A stretch of 64,000 nt of DNA. Source: Glaciecola petra (lineage in GTDB: Bacteria; Pseudomonadota; Gammaproteobacteria; Enterobacterales; Alteromonadaceae). The stretch is taken from NCBI RefSeq assembly GCF_031846345.1, contig NZ_JAVRHX010000001.1, positions 496,001 to 560,000 on the forward strand, given 5' to 3'. Position numbers and translations under genes: made by a program. Shown one piece after another: positions 27,483 through 36,654 of this stretch. Numbering within the stretch: position 1 is the first letter of the stretch; each line of letters opens with the position of its first letter. The notes below the pieces were generated by a model. The model did not search any database. It was not told the origin of the DNA and saw nothing but the letters and a program-made list of their open reading frames with translations.

Positions 27483-29144
27483 TTGAAAATAAAACAACTT
27501 ATTCTGTATTTCAATACTGTAAAGTATATGAAAATAAAGCAAATATTTTATAGAATTATAAAGAAACTCAAAAAAGTAAAGACTTCTAAATACACCTCCG
27601 AGATTGCAATTAAAGACGGTGGATGGGAAACCATAGCGCTGGGAAAACAGAGAATATACTCCAATAAACTTTGTAAATTCTTAAATGTTGAATCGAATAC
27701 TGATTTGGTGGAAGTATGGAATAATGCTAATTTTGAAAAATTATGGTTATACAATCTACATTATTTCGATGACCTAAATGCAGAAGGAGCCGGCAGCAGG
27801 CAACTAATCCACGACTATTGGTTGAAGTCTTGGATTAACGATAATCCAACTGGCGTTGGTAATGGATGGGAACCATACCCTCTTTCTTTAAGGATAGTAA
27901 ATTGGATAAAATATGGGTTGTCGTTTGAGTCACATAACCAAATGCACATAAAAAGCTTAGGGATACAGGCTGATTATTTAGCGAATGATTTAGAGTATCA
28001 CCTATTAGGGAATCACTTATTTGTTAATGCAAAAGCCCTTGTTTTCGCAGGCTTGTATTTACAACATCCAAAAAGTGAAAAATGGTTGAATTTAGGAACA
28101 AAAATTCTATTAAAAGAGCTTGATGAACAAATTTTTGAAGAAGGTGCTAACTTTGAACTTACGCCAATGTATCACGCGATTATTCTTACAGACCTGCTTG
28201 ATTTGAAGAACTTATCAAATGCATACAAGAACCGTTTTCCATTAAAACTAGCCGAAAAAATAAGTGCAAAGATTCCAAAGATGCTAAGGTTTTTGTATGA
28301 CATTTCACATATGGACGACCGAATTAGTTTCTTCAACGACTCAGCATTTGGAATAGCTCCAGAAAACAGTTCAATATATGACTATGCTAAAAGTATGGGC
28401 TTCAAATTGGAAATAGATTCGTTTGTAAATAAAGGTTTAATAGATTATGAGCAGTCTGGTTTCATAATCTATAAAACAGATCATATATCGCTGATATGTG
28501 ATTTGAATGAAGTTGGTCCAAGTTATATACCGGGTCACGCACATGCAGATACATTATCGTTCGAACTATGTATTTCAAAACAACGTTTTTTTGTTAACTC
28601 TGGTACATCAGAGTATGGGTTAAGTAAAGAAAGACTAAGACAACGTGGGACAGCTGCGCACAATACCGTTGCAATTGACAAGAGCAATTCTACTGAAATA
28701 TGGAGTGGATTTAGAGTCGCTAGAAGGGCAGAAATAGTCCAAAGAAAAATAAGTGAAGATAAGAAAAGTTTTTTTGGGATTCATAATGGCTATCAGAAAC
28801 AGGGGATAGACTGTCTGCACAAAAGAAATTGGGATGTCACAGAAAACGATATAACAATTACAGATAGCTTAGTCGGTAATCCAGTTCATATAGAAGCTTA
28901 TTTCCATCTTCATCCTGATATAAAAATAGAAAATATTTCAAAGAGGAAACTATTGTTAACTGCACATGGCATTTCTTGTTTGTTTGAGGCTATAAATGCA
29001 GAAATTGAGATTAAAAATTCTACATGGCATCCTGAATTCGGTGTTTCGATAAATTCAAAGTGTATTTGTTTAAACCCATCCGCAACTAAATTTGTAAGTA
29101 AAATAAAATGGAATCCTGAAGATGCATATTCTATTTCTCACTGA
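27483..29144 (+). CDS. Heparinase II/III-family protein of the polysaccharide locus
   Basis: The 553-residue protein has an alpha/alpha-toroid N-domain (GNGWEPYPLSLRIVNWI near residue 128, GNHLFVNAKALVFAG near 176) and a beta-sandwich domain with the family signature GHAHADTLSFEL near 352 and NSGTSEYG near 373. The N-terminus (KQLILYFNTVKYMKIKQI) is basic and lacks a signal peptide, so the protein appears cytoplasmic, unlike true polysaccharide lyases. I kept the TTG start at 27483 because the family has this YFNTV-type leader; an ATG at 27528 is the alternative. It overlaps the next gene by 23 bases. Lyase activity is not certain. Confidence 0.85.
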   Translation: MKIKQLILYFNTVKYMKIKQIFYRIIKKLKKVKTSKYTSEIAIKDGGWETIALGKQRIYSNKLCKFLNVESNTDLVEVWNNANFEKLWLYNLHYFDDLNAEGAGSRQLIHDYWLKSWINDNPTGVGNGWEPYPLSLRIVNWIKYGLSFESHNQMHIKSLGIQADYLANDLEYHLLGNHLFVNAKALVFAGLYLQHPKSEKWLNLGTKILLKELDEQIFEEGANFELTPMYHAIILTDLLDLKNLSNAYKNRFPLKLAEKISAKIPKMLRFLYDISHMDDRISFFNDSAFGIAPENSSIYDYAKSMGFKLEIDSFVNKGLIDYEQSGFIIYKTDHISLICDLNEVGPSYIPGHAHADTLSFELCISKQRFFVNSGTSEYGLSKERLRQRGTAAHNTVAIDKSNSTEIWSGFRVARRAEIVQRKISEDKKSFFGIHNGYQKQGIDCLHKRNWDVTENDITITDSLVGNPVHIEAYFHLHPDIKIENISKRKLLLTAHGISCLFEAINAEIEIKNSTWHPEFGVSINSKCICLNPSATKFVSKIKWNPEDAYSISH

Positions 29145-30357
29145 TAATTTCCCTCCCGAGGGCAACGCTCCAGCAACAAGAACTTTTGAGCATGCAAAAT
29201 ATTGGATTACTTTAGGGCACCAAGTAACGATTATCACAGGGGCACCAAATTTTCCTGAAGGCAGAGTTTTTGATGGTTATGAAAATAACTGGTATTCGAA
29301 GGAATTTATCGAAGGGATCGAAGTTAGAAGAGTAAAAACATTTGTTACATCAAATGAAGGCTTTTTGAAAAGGATATTAGATTTTCTTTCTTTTATGGTG
29401 TCTTCTTTTTTTGCTGGATTATTTGTTAAAAAGCCAGATGTTATTGTTGGAACGTCGCCTCAGTTTTTTACGATAATTTCAGGTTATTTTTTAGCAAAGA
29501 TTAAGAGAAGACCTTTTGTGTTTGAGTTAAGGGATATATGGCCTGCATCGATAACCGCTGTGGGTGCTATGAAAGATTCTTTGATAATTAAAGTCTTAGA
29601 AAAAATTGAGATGTTTCTATACAAACATTCTAGTCGAATAGTGGCTGTCACTGAGTCTTTTAAGAATGAGTTGATCGAAAGAGGCGTAAATGAACAAAAA
29701 ATAGGCGTGGTTTTGAACGGTGTCGATCTTTCTACGTATAAACCTGTCGATTCAAAAAATATAGAGTTAGAGACCAAATATGCGTTAACAAATAAATTTA
29801 TTATTGGCTATGTAGGTACACATGGGCTTGCACATGCATTAGATAGTATTCTTGATGCGGCAAAGTTGATTGCGTCAAATGATGAAGTTAGGTTCTTGTT
29901 TGTTGGCGGAGGGGCAGCCAAAAAAACTATTGATGATAGAATAAATTCTGAAGGTTTAAACAATGTTATTTCAATTGCTCGTCAACCTAAGTCATCGATG
30001 CCAGAGTTCTGGAGTTTGTGTGACTTGTCTTTAATTAGTTTAAAGGATACTGATTTATTTAAAACAGTTATCCCTTCAAAGATCTTTGAGAGTATGGGTA
30101 TGGGCATACCATTGTTGGTTAGTATGCCAAAAGGAGAGGCTACTCAAATTGTTGAGAGCACACATTCTGGAGTAATTGTAAAAGCTGAACAGCCTTTAGA
30201 ATTAGTTAAAGCTATTGAACGCATCTATTCAGATCATTCTATAATTGAGCGTATGTCAGAAAATGCAAAGAAGGCATCAAAAACCTATAATAGGGAAAGT
30301 TTAGCTAGTGCATTTATAGATGAACTAGAAATCGCGATCGAAGAATATCTTCGTTAG
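29122..30357 (+). CDS. WbuB-like family 4 glycosyltransferase
   Basis: The 411-residue GT-B enzyme opens with FLTDNFPPEGNAPATRTFEHAK, cut here to its key parts FPPE and APATR, the N-terminal signature of the WbuB group. Also visible are GAPNFPEGRVFDGY near residue 47, VFELRDIWPASI near 133, VVLNGVDLSTYKP near 194 and VIPSKIFESMGMGIPLLVS near 315 as the donor-binding region. WbuB of E. coli is assigned as an L-FucNAc transferase, which would fit an amidated FucNAm residue here, but the FucNAc synthesis genes are absent from the window. The start ATG overlaps the heparinase-like gene. It is the last plus-strand gene before the convergent initiating transferase. Confidence 0.86.
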   Translation: MHILFLTDNFPPEGNAPATRTFEHAKYWITLGHQVTIITGAPNFPEGRVFDGYENNWYSKEFIEGIEVRRVKTFVTSNEGFLKRILDFLSFMVSSFFAGLFVKKPDVIVGTSPQFFTIISGYFLAKIKRRPFVFELRDIWPASITAVGAMKDSLIIKVLEKIEMFLYKHSSRIVAVTESFKNELIERGVNEQKIGVVLNGVDLSTYKPVDSKNIELETKYALTNKFIIGYVGTHGLAHALDSILDAAKLIASNDEVRFLFVGGGAAKKTIDDRINSEGLNNVISIARQPKSSMPEFWSLCDLSLISLKDTDLFKTVIPSKIFESMGMGIPLLVSMPKGEATQIVESTHSGVIVKAEQPLELVKAIERIYSDHSIIERMSENAKKASKTYNRESLASAFIDELEIAIEEYLR

Positions 30358-30489
30358 ATAATTTTAGTTATTGTATGAAATATACTTAGTTTTCATGGTG
30401 TTTTTGAAGTTGCTTTTACTACCTAAGCTCTGGTCCGCAAAAACAAAAAATGTCAGTAAAAGCGATTGCCGACAACTAAGCCAAAATGA

Positions 30490-31518
30490 CTATTTAGAAA
30501 CCCTATGAGGCCAATTGATTAGTAGTGCTACAGAATACGAAATAAAACAAATTAAAAACCCACCAAACATAATAAATTCTGGAACCTCTAATATTTCTCC
30601 TAATATTCCTATTGTCGCAAATATACTCGCTACAGAGCATATGAGAATTAAGGTCTGCGAATCGCTGTAGCCAAGTCTTTGACAGATATGATGAAGATGA
30701 TCTCTATCCGGTTTAAATGGTGAGCGGCCTCGTTTTATTCGACGATACATAATTGCCATCATGTCCATTAATGGTAGTGCGATTAACCATAAGCAGGTGA
30801 CAGGTCTAACGATCAACTCTTTGGAGTCTTGGCTACTTATCAGTAGCAACCAAATAACAGTAAAACCAATTAGCATACTGCCAGCATCTCCCATAAATAC
30901 TCTGCGTTGACGGCCAAATGCCCCCAAATTTAATAGCACATAAGGAATCAACGAAACTACTAGGATTATACAAAGGTATGCAAGATCCAACTCGTTTCCT
31001 ATCATAAATACAATCGAGATAGACAAAAATGTAACGATAGACAGACCGCCAAGTAATCCATCTATCCCATCTACCATATTAAAAGCGTTTATTGCCCCTA
31101 GCACAGCGAATATTGTTATAAACGGTCCTAGTACTCCTAGTTTAATCTCGCCAAAACCAAATATGTCGCCGATTGTAGTTAATTCAATGCCAGTAAAATA
31201 AATCATTGAACAAGTTAGTAGTGTTTGTACGACTAGGCGAATTTTAAAACTAATGTCGTATTTGTCGTCTAATGCACCGACAATTGTTAATATACTTATG
31301 AGTACAAGAAAAAGTGAACTATGTGGTAAAACTTCAGGATTAGAATAAAGAAACTGCGCTACAGTAATAAAAACAGCTATGCCACCAACAAGAGGCACCA
31401 CGCCTTCGTGACGCTTACGTAAGGTAGGCTCATCAACTAGCCCCACTACTTTTGCTACTTTTCTGAGCAAAAAAAGTGATGCGAACGAGAAAAAGAACAC
31501 GAAAAATAGCTCTATCAT
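30490..31518 (-). CDS. wecA: WecA-like undecaprenyl-phosphate GlcNAc-1-phosphate transferase
   Basis: This polytopic inner-membrane enzyme starts the lipid-linked repeat unit by moving GlcNAc-1-P (or a related sugar phosphate) from UDP-sugar to undecaprenyl phosphate. The 342-residue protein has about 11 membrane segments, the N-terminal block RKVAKVVGLVDEPTLRKRH, DDKYD near residue 85 (Mg binding), FNMVDGIDGLLGG near 145, GDAGSML near 210 and the cytoplasmic RDHLHHI motif near 275. I chose the ATG at 31518, which has AAGGA nine bases upstream and matches the WecA start; a TTG at 31560 would add 14 residues. It is transcribed towards the cluster and converges with the WbuB-like gene. Confidence 0.9.
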   Translation of the reverse strand: MIELFFVFFFSFASLFLLRKVAKVVGLVDEPTLRKRHEGVVPLVGGIAVFITVAQFLYSNPEVLPHSSLFLVLISILTIVGALDDKYDISFKIRLVVQTLLTCSMIYFTGIELTTIGDIFGFGEIKLGVLGPFITIFAVLGAINAFNMVDGIDGLLGGLSIVTFLSISIVFMIGNELDLAYLCIILVVSLIPYVLLNLGAFGRQRRVFMGDAGSMLIGFTVIWLLLISSQDSKELIVRPVTCLWLIALPLMDMMAIMYRRIKRGRSPFKPDRDHLHHICQRLGYSDSQTLILICSVASIFATIGILGEILEVPEFIMFGGFLICFISYSVALLINWPHRVSK

Positions 31519-31960
31519 TAGATTCAATCCTTGAGTCAACGAAATGTGTGTTATATCCAAAATATTTAATTACCCAATCTAAACAAATATTTCACTTAAC
31601 AATTAGTAAAATAGGACTTCATTTGGAAAAAATACAACAACAAAATGCCTATTACCAAATCCCTTACGAGGATCATAGCATAAGAAACTATTGTTAACAC
31701 AAGAAATAATACATAGTTTAATGTGTCAAATTATAAATTGGTGTTTTGGATTTACGTTGATGATATACCACTCAAATAAATCTTAACATAAGTGATGTAA
31801 TAGCTTAGGCTATCAAATTTATGGTATATTCTGGCCCAATAAAATTTGTATTCAATAAATTAGTTAAGTTCTTTTAGTAAGACTGTCATGAAAATTGCTT
31901 AGTATTTACGACATAATTTAATAACACATTTAAAAACATCCAAAGTATAGGAAACACTCA
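31519..31960. other. 442-base divergent gap between wecA-like gene and ugd
   Basis: No gene is supported here. A short plus-strand frame at 31476-31697 lies partly inside the wecA-like gene and has no coding signs. The gap should carry the promoters of both flanking genes; one extended -10 candidate for ugd is listed separately at 31822-31830. Confidence 0.6.
31822..31830 (+). promoter_or_regulatory. Candidate extended -10 promoter for ugd-galU
   Basis: TGG followed by TATATT (31825-31830) matches the TGn plus TATAAT extended -10 form. The region 17 bases upstream (AGCTTA) is a poor -35, which extended -10 promoters can tolerate. It would give a leader of about 125 bases before ugd. Sequence match only. 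Confidence 0.35.
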
Positions 31961-33304
31961 ATGAAAGTAACCGTTTTTGGCATAGGCTATGTAGGTCTGG
32001 TTCAAGCCGCCGTTTTGGCAGAGGTCGGGCATGACGTGGTTTGTATCGACGTAGATCAAAATAAAGTTGATAACCTCAAAAAAGGAATCATCCCTATATA
32101 CGAGCCTGGCCTAACGCCTCTAGTTAATTCAAATTATGAGGCTGGAAGAGTCAAATTTACGACGGATGCTGCTTCAGGTGTTGAGCATGGCGATGTTATT
32201 TTTATTGCTGTTGGTACACCGCCAGACGAAGACGGCTCCGCTGATTTAAAATATGTGTTGGCAGTTGCATCAACCATTGCTGAAAATATGCAGGCGCATA
32301 AAATTATTATTAATAAGTCGACTGTACCAGTGGGTACTGCCGATAAAGTTACCGCTAAAGTAAATGAAGTTCAAAAGGGCTTAAATAAAGACGTTACTTT
32401 TGATGTGGTGTCAAATCCTGAGTTTTTGAAGGAAGGTGCGGCTGTTGCCGATTGTATGCGTCCAGACCGAATAATATTGGGCACAAAAAGTGAGCACTCA
32501 GAAAAAAAATTACGCGAACTTTATTCGCCCTTTAATCGAAATCACGACAAAATAATCGTGATGGATGTGCGCAGTGCAGAGTTAACCAAATATGCGGCTA
32601 ACTGCATGTTGGCAACCAAAATTAGCTTCATGAACGAAATGTCGAACTTGGCTGAACAGTTTGGTGCTGATATTGAAAATGTTAGAAAAGGCATTGGTAG
32701 CGACCAAAGAATTGGCTATCAATTTATCTATCCTGGTTGTGGATACGGCGGCTCTTGTTTCCCTAAAGATGTGCAAGCGCTCATCCGTAGTGCAGGTGCG
32801 GTCAATTATGATGCAAAAGTCCTACAAGCCGTTGAAGCCGTTAACTATCGCCAAAAAGAAAAATTATTCGATTATATTATGCGCCATTATAACAACGAGA
32901 TTAATGGTAAAACGATTGCACTTTGGGGCTTGTCGTTTAAACCTAATACCGACGATATGCGTGAAGCGTCGTCGCGGGTATTGATGGAAAAGTTATGGGA
33001 GCAGGGCGCTAGGGTACAGGCCTTCGACCCAGAAGCAATGGAAGAAACTCAGCGTATTTATGGGAGCAGACCAGACCTAACACTTATGGGAACCAAAGAA
33101 GCGACCTTGAGTAATGCAGATTGTTTGGTGATTTGTACTGAATGGCAGGCCTTCAGAGCGCCCGATTTTGACCTCATTAAATCGAGTGTTAAAGACGATG
33201 TTATTTTTGATGGAAGAAATTTATTTGAGCCTGACAACATTTCGGAATACGGTTTGCATTACTATGGCATAGGGCGCGGAAAATCTATTTCGCCAGTGAT
33301 CTAA
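31961..33304 (+). CDS. ugd: UDP-glucose 6-dehydrogenase
   Basis: Ugd oxidises UDP-glucose to UDP-glucuronate with two NAD, feeding uronic acid to the polymer. The 447-residue protein has the NAD motif GIGYVGLVQAAVLAEVGHDV at the start, STVPVGT near residue 120, NPEFLKEGAA near 160 and the catalytic cysteine in GYGGSCFPKD near 262. Start ATG at 31961, about 12 bases after a GGAA site. GalU, which makes the substrate UDP-glucose, lies 44 bases downstream, so the pair works as a supply unit at the edge of the locus. Confidence 0.95.
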   Translation: MKVTVFGIGYVGLVQAAVLAEVGHDVVCIDVDQNKVDNLKKGIIPIYEPGLTPLVNSNYEAGRVKFTTDAASGVEHGDVIFIAVGTPPDEDGSADLKYVLAVASTIAENMQAHKIIINKSTVPVGTADKVTAKVNEVQKGLNKDVTFDVVSNPEFLKEGAAVADCMRPDRIILGTKSEHSEKKLRELYSPFNRNHDKIIVMDVRSAELTKYAANCMLATKISFMNEMSNLAEQFGADIENVRKGIGSDQRIGYQFIYPGCGYGGSCFPKDVQALIRSAGAVNYDAKVLQAVEAVNYRQKEKLFDYIMRHYNNEINGKTIALWGLSFKPNTDDMREASSRVLMEKLWEQGARVQAFDPEAMEETQRIYGSRPDLTLMGTKEATLSNADCLVICTEWQAFRAPDFDLIKSSVKDDVIFDGRNLFEPDNISEYGLHYYGIGRGKSISPVI

Positions 33305-33348
33305 GTTCGTTAATACAACATCGTTAATTTAAGAAAAGGGAGACTTTA

Positions 33349-34248
33349 ATGAGTCAGGTGAAAAAGGCGGTAATACCAGTAGCAGGATTGGGTACAAGAA
33401 TGCTACCAGCGACAAAAGCTATTCCAAAGGAAATGTTGCCAGTTGTCGACAAACCGCTTATTCAATACGTAGTAAATGAGTGTGTACAAGCTGGGTTAAA
33501 AGAAATTATTTTGGTAACTCATGCGAGTAAAAATAGTATCGAAAACCATTTCGATACCTCATTTGAGCTCGAAGCAACCCTCGAAAAACGGGTAAAGCGA
33601 CAGTTGCTAGAAGCGGTGCAACAAATCTGTCCTAAAGACGTCACTATTATGCATGTGCGTCAAGGTGTTGCTAACGGTTTGGGTCACGCTATCATGTGCG
33701 CGTTACCATTAGTAGGTGAAAATCCATTTGCGGTTGTATTACCTGATGTAATTATTGATGATATATCGAGCAATCCTAAAAAAGACAATTTGGCTGACAT
33801 GGTGGCTAAGTTTAATACAAGCCGCGTAAGTCAGGTAATGGTAGAACAAGTGCCACAAGAAGATGTACCAAAGTTTGGTATAGTCGATCTGGAAGGTAAG
33901 TCACTTGAGCCGGGTGAATCTGCCAAAATACATAAAATGGTCGAGAAACCTGCACTTGAAGATGCGCCTTCTGACTTAGCAGTTGTTGGACGTTACGTAT
34001 TGTCGGAAAAAATATGGGATCTATTAGGTATCACCCTACCTGGTGCGGGTGGTGAAGTGCAATTAACTGATGCCATCGACACGCTTATGGAGCATGAGCA
34101 AGTAGATGCTTATTACATGAAGGGCAAGAGCCATGATTGTGGTAGTAAGTTAGGCTATATGATGGCCAATGTATCATATGCGATGCGTCATCCAGAACTT
34201 GGTGAAGAGTTTACCGCTTACATGAAAGAAGCGATTAAAGACGCCTAA
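33349..34248 (+). CDS. galU: UTP-glucose-1-phosphate uridylyltransferase
   Basis: GalU makes UDP-glucose from UTP and glucose-1-phosphate. The 299-residue protein has the nucleotidyltransferase start PVAGLGTRMLPATKAIPKEM, the second motif VVDKPLIQYVVNECVQAG, the segment NGLGHAIMCALPLVG near residue 109 and the GGEVQLTDAI motif near 233, all typical of bacterial GalU. The start ATG follows AAAAGGGAG. A strong hairpin terminator follows at 34282-34311, which closes the polysaccharide locus. Confidence 0.96.
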   Translation: MSQVKKAVIPVAGLGTRMLPATKAIPKEMLPVVDKPLIQYVVNECVQAGLKEIILVTHASKNSIENHFDTSFELEATLEKRVKRQLLEAVQQICPKDVTIMHVRQGVANGLGHAIMCALPLVGENPFAVVLPDVIIDDISSNPKKDNLADMVAKFNTSRVSQVMVEQVPQEDVPKFGIVDLEGKSLEPGESAKIHKMVEKPALEDAPSDLAVVGRYVLSEKIWDLLGITLPGAGGEVQLTDAIDTLMEHEQVDAYYMKGKSHDCGSKLGYMMANVSYAMRHPELGEEFTAYMKEAIKDA

Positions 34249-34281
34249 AAGTAGTTAAGACGCCTATTTTATCAAACATAG

Positions 34282-34311
34282 AAAGCCTCTTTTTGTAAAG
34301 AGGCTTTTTTG
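34282..34311 (+). terminator. Rho-independent terminator after galU
   Basis: Eleven-base arms AAAGCCTCTTT (34282-34292) and AAAGAGGCTTT (34297-34307) close around the four bases TTGT-side loop and are followed by a T run. It also lies just past the end of the convergent ComEA-like gene and may act in both directions. Confidence 0.85.
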
Positions 34312-34313
34312 TT

Positions 34314-34655
34314 TTACACAGATATTTTATCTGTTAATTTGGCCAACATTTTTGGCCCAATGCCTTTTACGTTGACCAATTCGTCGATACTATTGAATTC
34401 GCCGTTTAGTTCTCGATATGCCACAATTGCTTGTGCTTTTTTCGCACCAATACCCGGCAACATACCGAGTTCTTCCGCATTGGCAGTGTTAATGTTAAGT
34501 GTGGCGCTCTCTGCTAAAAATGCGGTGTTTGCATATTGATTAGCACTATTGTGCATGTTTAGGCTATTAACCGTGCCGGCAAAAGCTTGCTGAGAGTAAT
34601 AACCAGTAGCAGCAATAATTGCAATCATCAGAAGCATTAGATGTTGAATTTTCAT
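34314..34655 (-). CDS. ComEA-family helix-hairpin-helix DNA-binding protein
   Basis: This small exported protein is predicted to bind double-stranded DNA in the periplasm, where ComEA proteins pull incoming DNA during natural transformation. The 113-residue protein has a signal peptide (residues 1-26, ending AFA) and a C-terminal pair of helix-hairpin-helix motifs: LNINTANAEELGMLPGIGAKKA and VNVKGIGPKML, each built on a Gly-Ile-Gly turn. An AAGGA site precedes the ATG. It stands alone between galU and a small unknown gene. A general DNA-binding role is also possible. Confidence 0.88.
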   Translation of the reverse strand: MKIQHLMLLMIAIIAATGYYSQQAFAGTVNSLNMHNSANQYANTAFLAESATLNINTANAEELGMLPGIGAKKAQAIVAYRELNGEFNSIDELVNVKGIGPKMLAKLTDKISV

Positions 34656-34848
34656 GAGTAGTTTTCCTTATATTAGAGGTGTTATTTGTTGAATAACGTA
34701 AATTGTATTAATCAATCCCAAATGAAAGTAAACGCCTCTCAAAGCCTTTACTTCAAATTCGGAAAGCACATGCTAGCGCTTAAAATAAGTCTTGTGCACT
34801 TGGCTCTTGGTCTAGGATTTGTTCAGGTGAGCGTGGGAAATTGAGTAT

Positions 34849-35091
34849 ATGAAACACTATTTTTCAGAATTAGAGCATCAACTCGTTTATCAATTTAACT
34901 CTCATGCAGACGCGAATCGTTTTGTGAATGAACTCAAACATTGGTCACTACATGAAGTAAAAGCAAAGCTGCATAGAGCCTCGAACAACGTAATTGTGAA
35001 ATATTCGTTTGATGGAAAAGGTTTCGATTATACATCGTCAGATTTAGACGATTTAGCCGCACGTTATGGCGGGCATGAAGACAGTTTATAA
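34849..35091 (+). CDS. Small conserved-looking hypothetical protein
   Basis: I do not recognise this 80-residue protein. It is soluble, with no signal peptide or membrane segment, a mix of charged and aromatic residues (HYFSELEHQLVYQF, KHWSLHEVKAKLHR) and a C-terminal acidic stretch DLDDLAARYGGHED. Codon use looks like its neighbours, and the frame fills most of the space between the ComEA-like gene and ppnN. The ribosome site (GAG, eight bases before ATG) is weak. It may be a lineage-specific regulator or adaptor; nothing in the sequence fixes a role. Confidence 0.55.
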   Translation: MKHYFSELEHQLVYQFNSHADANRFVNELKHWSLHEVKAKLHRASNNVIVKYSFDGKGFDYTSSDLDDLAARYGGHEDSL

Positions 35092-35197
35092 GGCCAAAGA
35101 TCTTTAACATAGGCATCATGAACATAGGCATCTTAAACTAGACGCTAGATGAGCAACAAAGCTCAGATGGCATAATATCAACGACAATAAAAATTTG

Positions 35198-36577
35198 TTA
35201 CTTTTTCACTTTATAGCAAGGTGTATACGGGCTGCCATTCAGCTTCATGCGGCCTTGATCTACGAATGACTGCAGCATTGTATCCATTCTTTCCATTAAA
35301 GCTGCATCTCCACTTAGTTCGTAAGGGCCGTGTTGTTTGATTTCTCGAATACCTTCTGCTTTAACGTTACCTGCTACTATGCCAGAAAAACATTTACGTA
35401 AATTAGCTACAAGAGTAGAAATAGGCTGGTCAAGGCTCAAGTCTAAGGCCGACATATTTGCATGCGTTGGGGCAAATGTATGTTGAAAATCGGTTGGGAT
35501 GTGCAAAGTCCAATTAAAGTTAAACGAATCACCCATTTGTTTGCGGTAATTGAGTACATCTTCTCGCGCGTCCATAAGAGTATTAGCAACTTTAGCCGCA
35601 TCACCCGTGATAATTTGATATTTCTCTTGGGCAGCTTTGCCTAAAGTTGCACCAATAAAGTCATCAATCGCTTCAAAATACGCTTTCCGATCAGCAGGGC
35701 CGGTTAAGATGAGTGGAATGCACTGGTTAGCGTTTTTTTCGTCCAATAATAGGCCAAGTAAATAAAGCAATTCTTCAGCCGTGCCCACACCACCCGGGAA
35801 GATAATAATGCCATGCGACAAGCGAACAAACGCTTCTAGCCGTTTTTCTATGTCGGGCATAATAACTAACTCATTATTAATCGCGTTAGGAGGCTCTGCG
35901 GCAATGATACTTGGTTCAGTTATGCCTAAGTACCGGCCCGTTCTAATACGTTGCTTAGCATGCCCTATGGTAGCGCCTTTCATTGGCCCTTTCATGGCAC
36001 CAGGGCCACATCCAGTGCAAATATTAAAGTTACGCAAGCCCAAATGGTAGCCCACTTCTTTGGTATATTGATATTCTTCAGGCACAATCGAATGGCCACC
36101 CCAGCATACAATCATGTTGGCAGGTTCACCATTACCAATCGCTTCAGCATGACGTAGCATGTCAAAAACAACATGGGTTGTCATATTGCATTGAGTAGGG
36201 TTATTGATGGTTTCACTTACCGCATTGAGCTGAAAATTATGTTTGCTACTCATAAATAGCATGTCACGCAAAACAGCAAATATGTGCTCGTGTACACCGG
36301 TGATAAGTTTTCCGTTGATAAATGCAGATTCAGGCGGGTTGATAAGCTCTATTTTGACACCTCGCTCACGTCTTATGAGTTTGACTTCAAAGTCTTTGAA
36401 TTGGTCGAACAAGGCTTCTGCATCATCTTGTTCAATACCCGAATTTAACACCGCTAGACAGCAATTTCTGAAAGTTTTATAAAGATCCGCTGTAGCCGAT
36501 TTTTCTAGTAAATGCATTTCTAACTGAGACAATTGTGACATCCAGCCAACGGGATTGAGTTGAATCTTATGTGTCAT
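35198..36577 (-). CDS. ppnN: Nucleotide 5'-monophosphate nucleosidase PpnN (YgdH, LOG-like)
   Basis: PpnN cleaves purine and pyrimidine nucleoside monophosphates to base and ribose-5-phosphate, and is a (p)ppGpp target in E. coli. The 459-residue protein has the central LOG-type fold with the phosphoribose motif PGGVGTAEELLYLLG near residue 258 and CTGCGPGAMKGPMKGA near 195. The N-terminal (SQLEMHLLEKSATADLYKTF) and C-terminal extensions are those of YgdH. I chose ATG at 36577, with AGGA nine bases upstream and the family start; a longer form from 36625 is unlikely. It is at one end of the csrB neighbourhood conserved with E. coli. Confidence 0.95.
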   Translation of the reverse strand: MTHKIQLNPVGWMSQLSQLEMHLLEKSATADLYKTFRNCCLAVLNSGIEQDDAEALFDQFKDFEVKLIRRERGVKIELINPPESAFINGKLITGVHEHIFAVLRDMLFMSSKHNFQLNAVSETINNPTQCNMTTHVVFDMLRHAEAIGNGEPANMIVCWGGHSIVPEEYQYTKEVGYHLGLRNFNICTGCGPGAMKGPMKGATIGHAKQRIRTGRYLGITEPSIIAAEPPNAINNELVIMPDIEKRLEAFVRLSHGIIIFPGGVGTAEELLYLLGLLLDEKNANQCIPLILTGPADRKAYFEAIDDFIGATLGKAAQEKYQIITGDAAKVANTLMDAREDVLNYRKQMGDSFNFNWTLHIPTDFQHTFAPTHANMSALDLSLDQPISTLVANLRKCFSGIVAGNVKAEGIREIKQHGPYELSGDAALMERMDTMLQSFVDQGRMKLNGSPYTPCYKVKK

Positions 36578-36654
36578 GTGTGTATTCCTATTTGTCGGTC
36601 GTATCGCGCGTGAAGTTGTTTTCACGTTTTATTTACCGGATTCGCTAACGCGAT

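Noticed and set aside
30412..30463. Nine-base inverted repeat GCTTTTACT/AGTAAAAGC in the convergent gap before the wecA-like gene
   Set aside because: The 34-base spacer and low complexity make it a weak hairpin; no repeat family or terminator form was recognised.
36609..36626. Hairpin CGTGAA/TTCACG between ppnN and the cyclase gene
   Set aside because: The T-rich side lies on the strand that carries no gene ending there, so it does not fit as a terminator for either gene.
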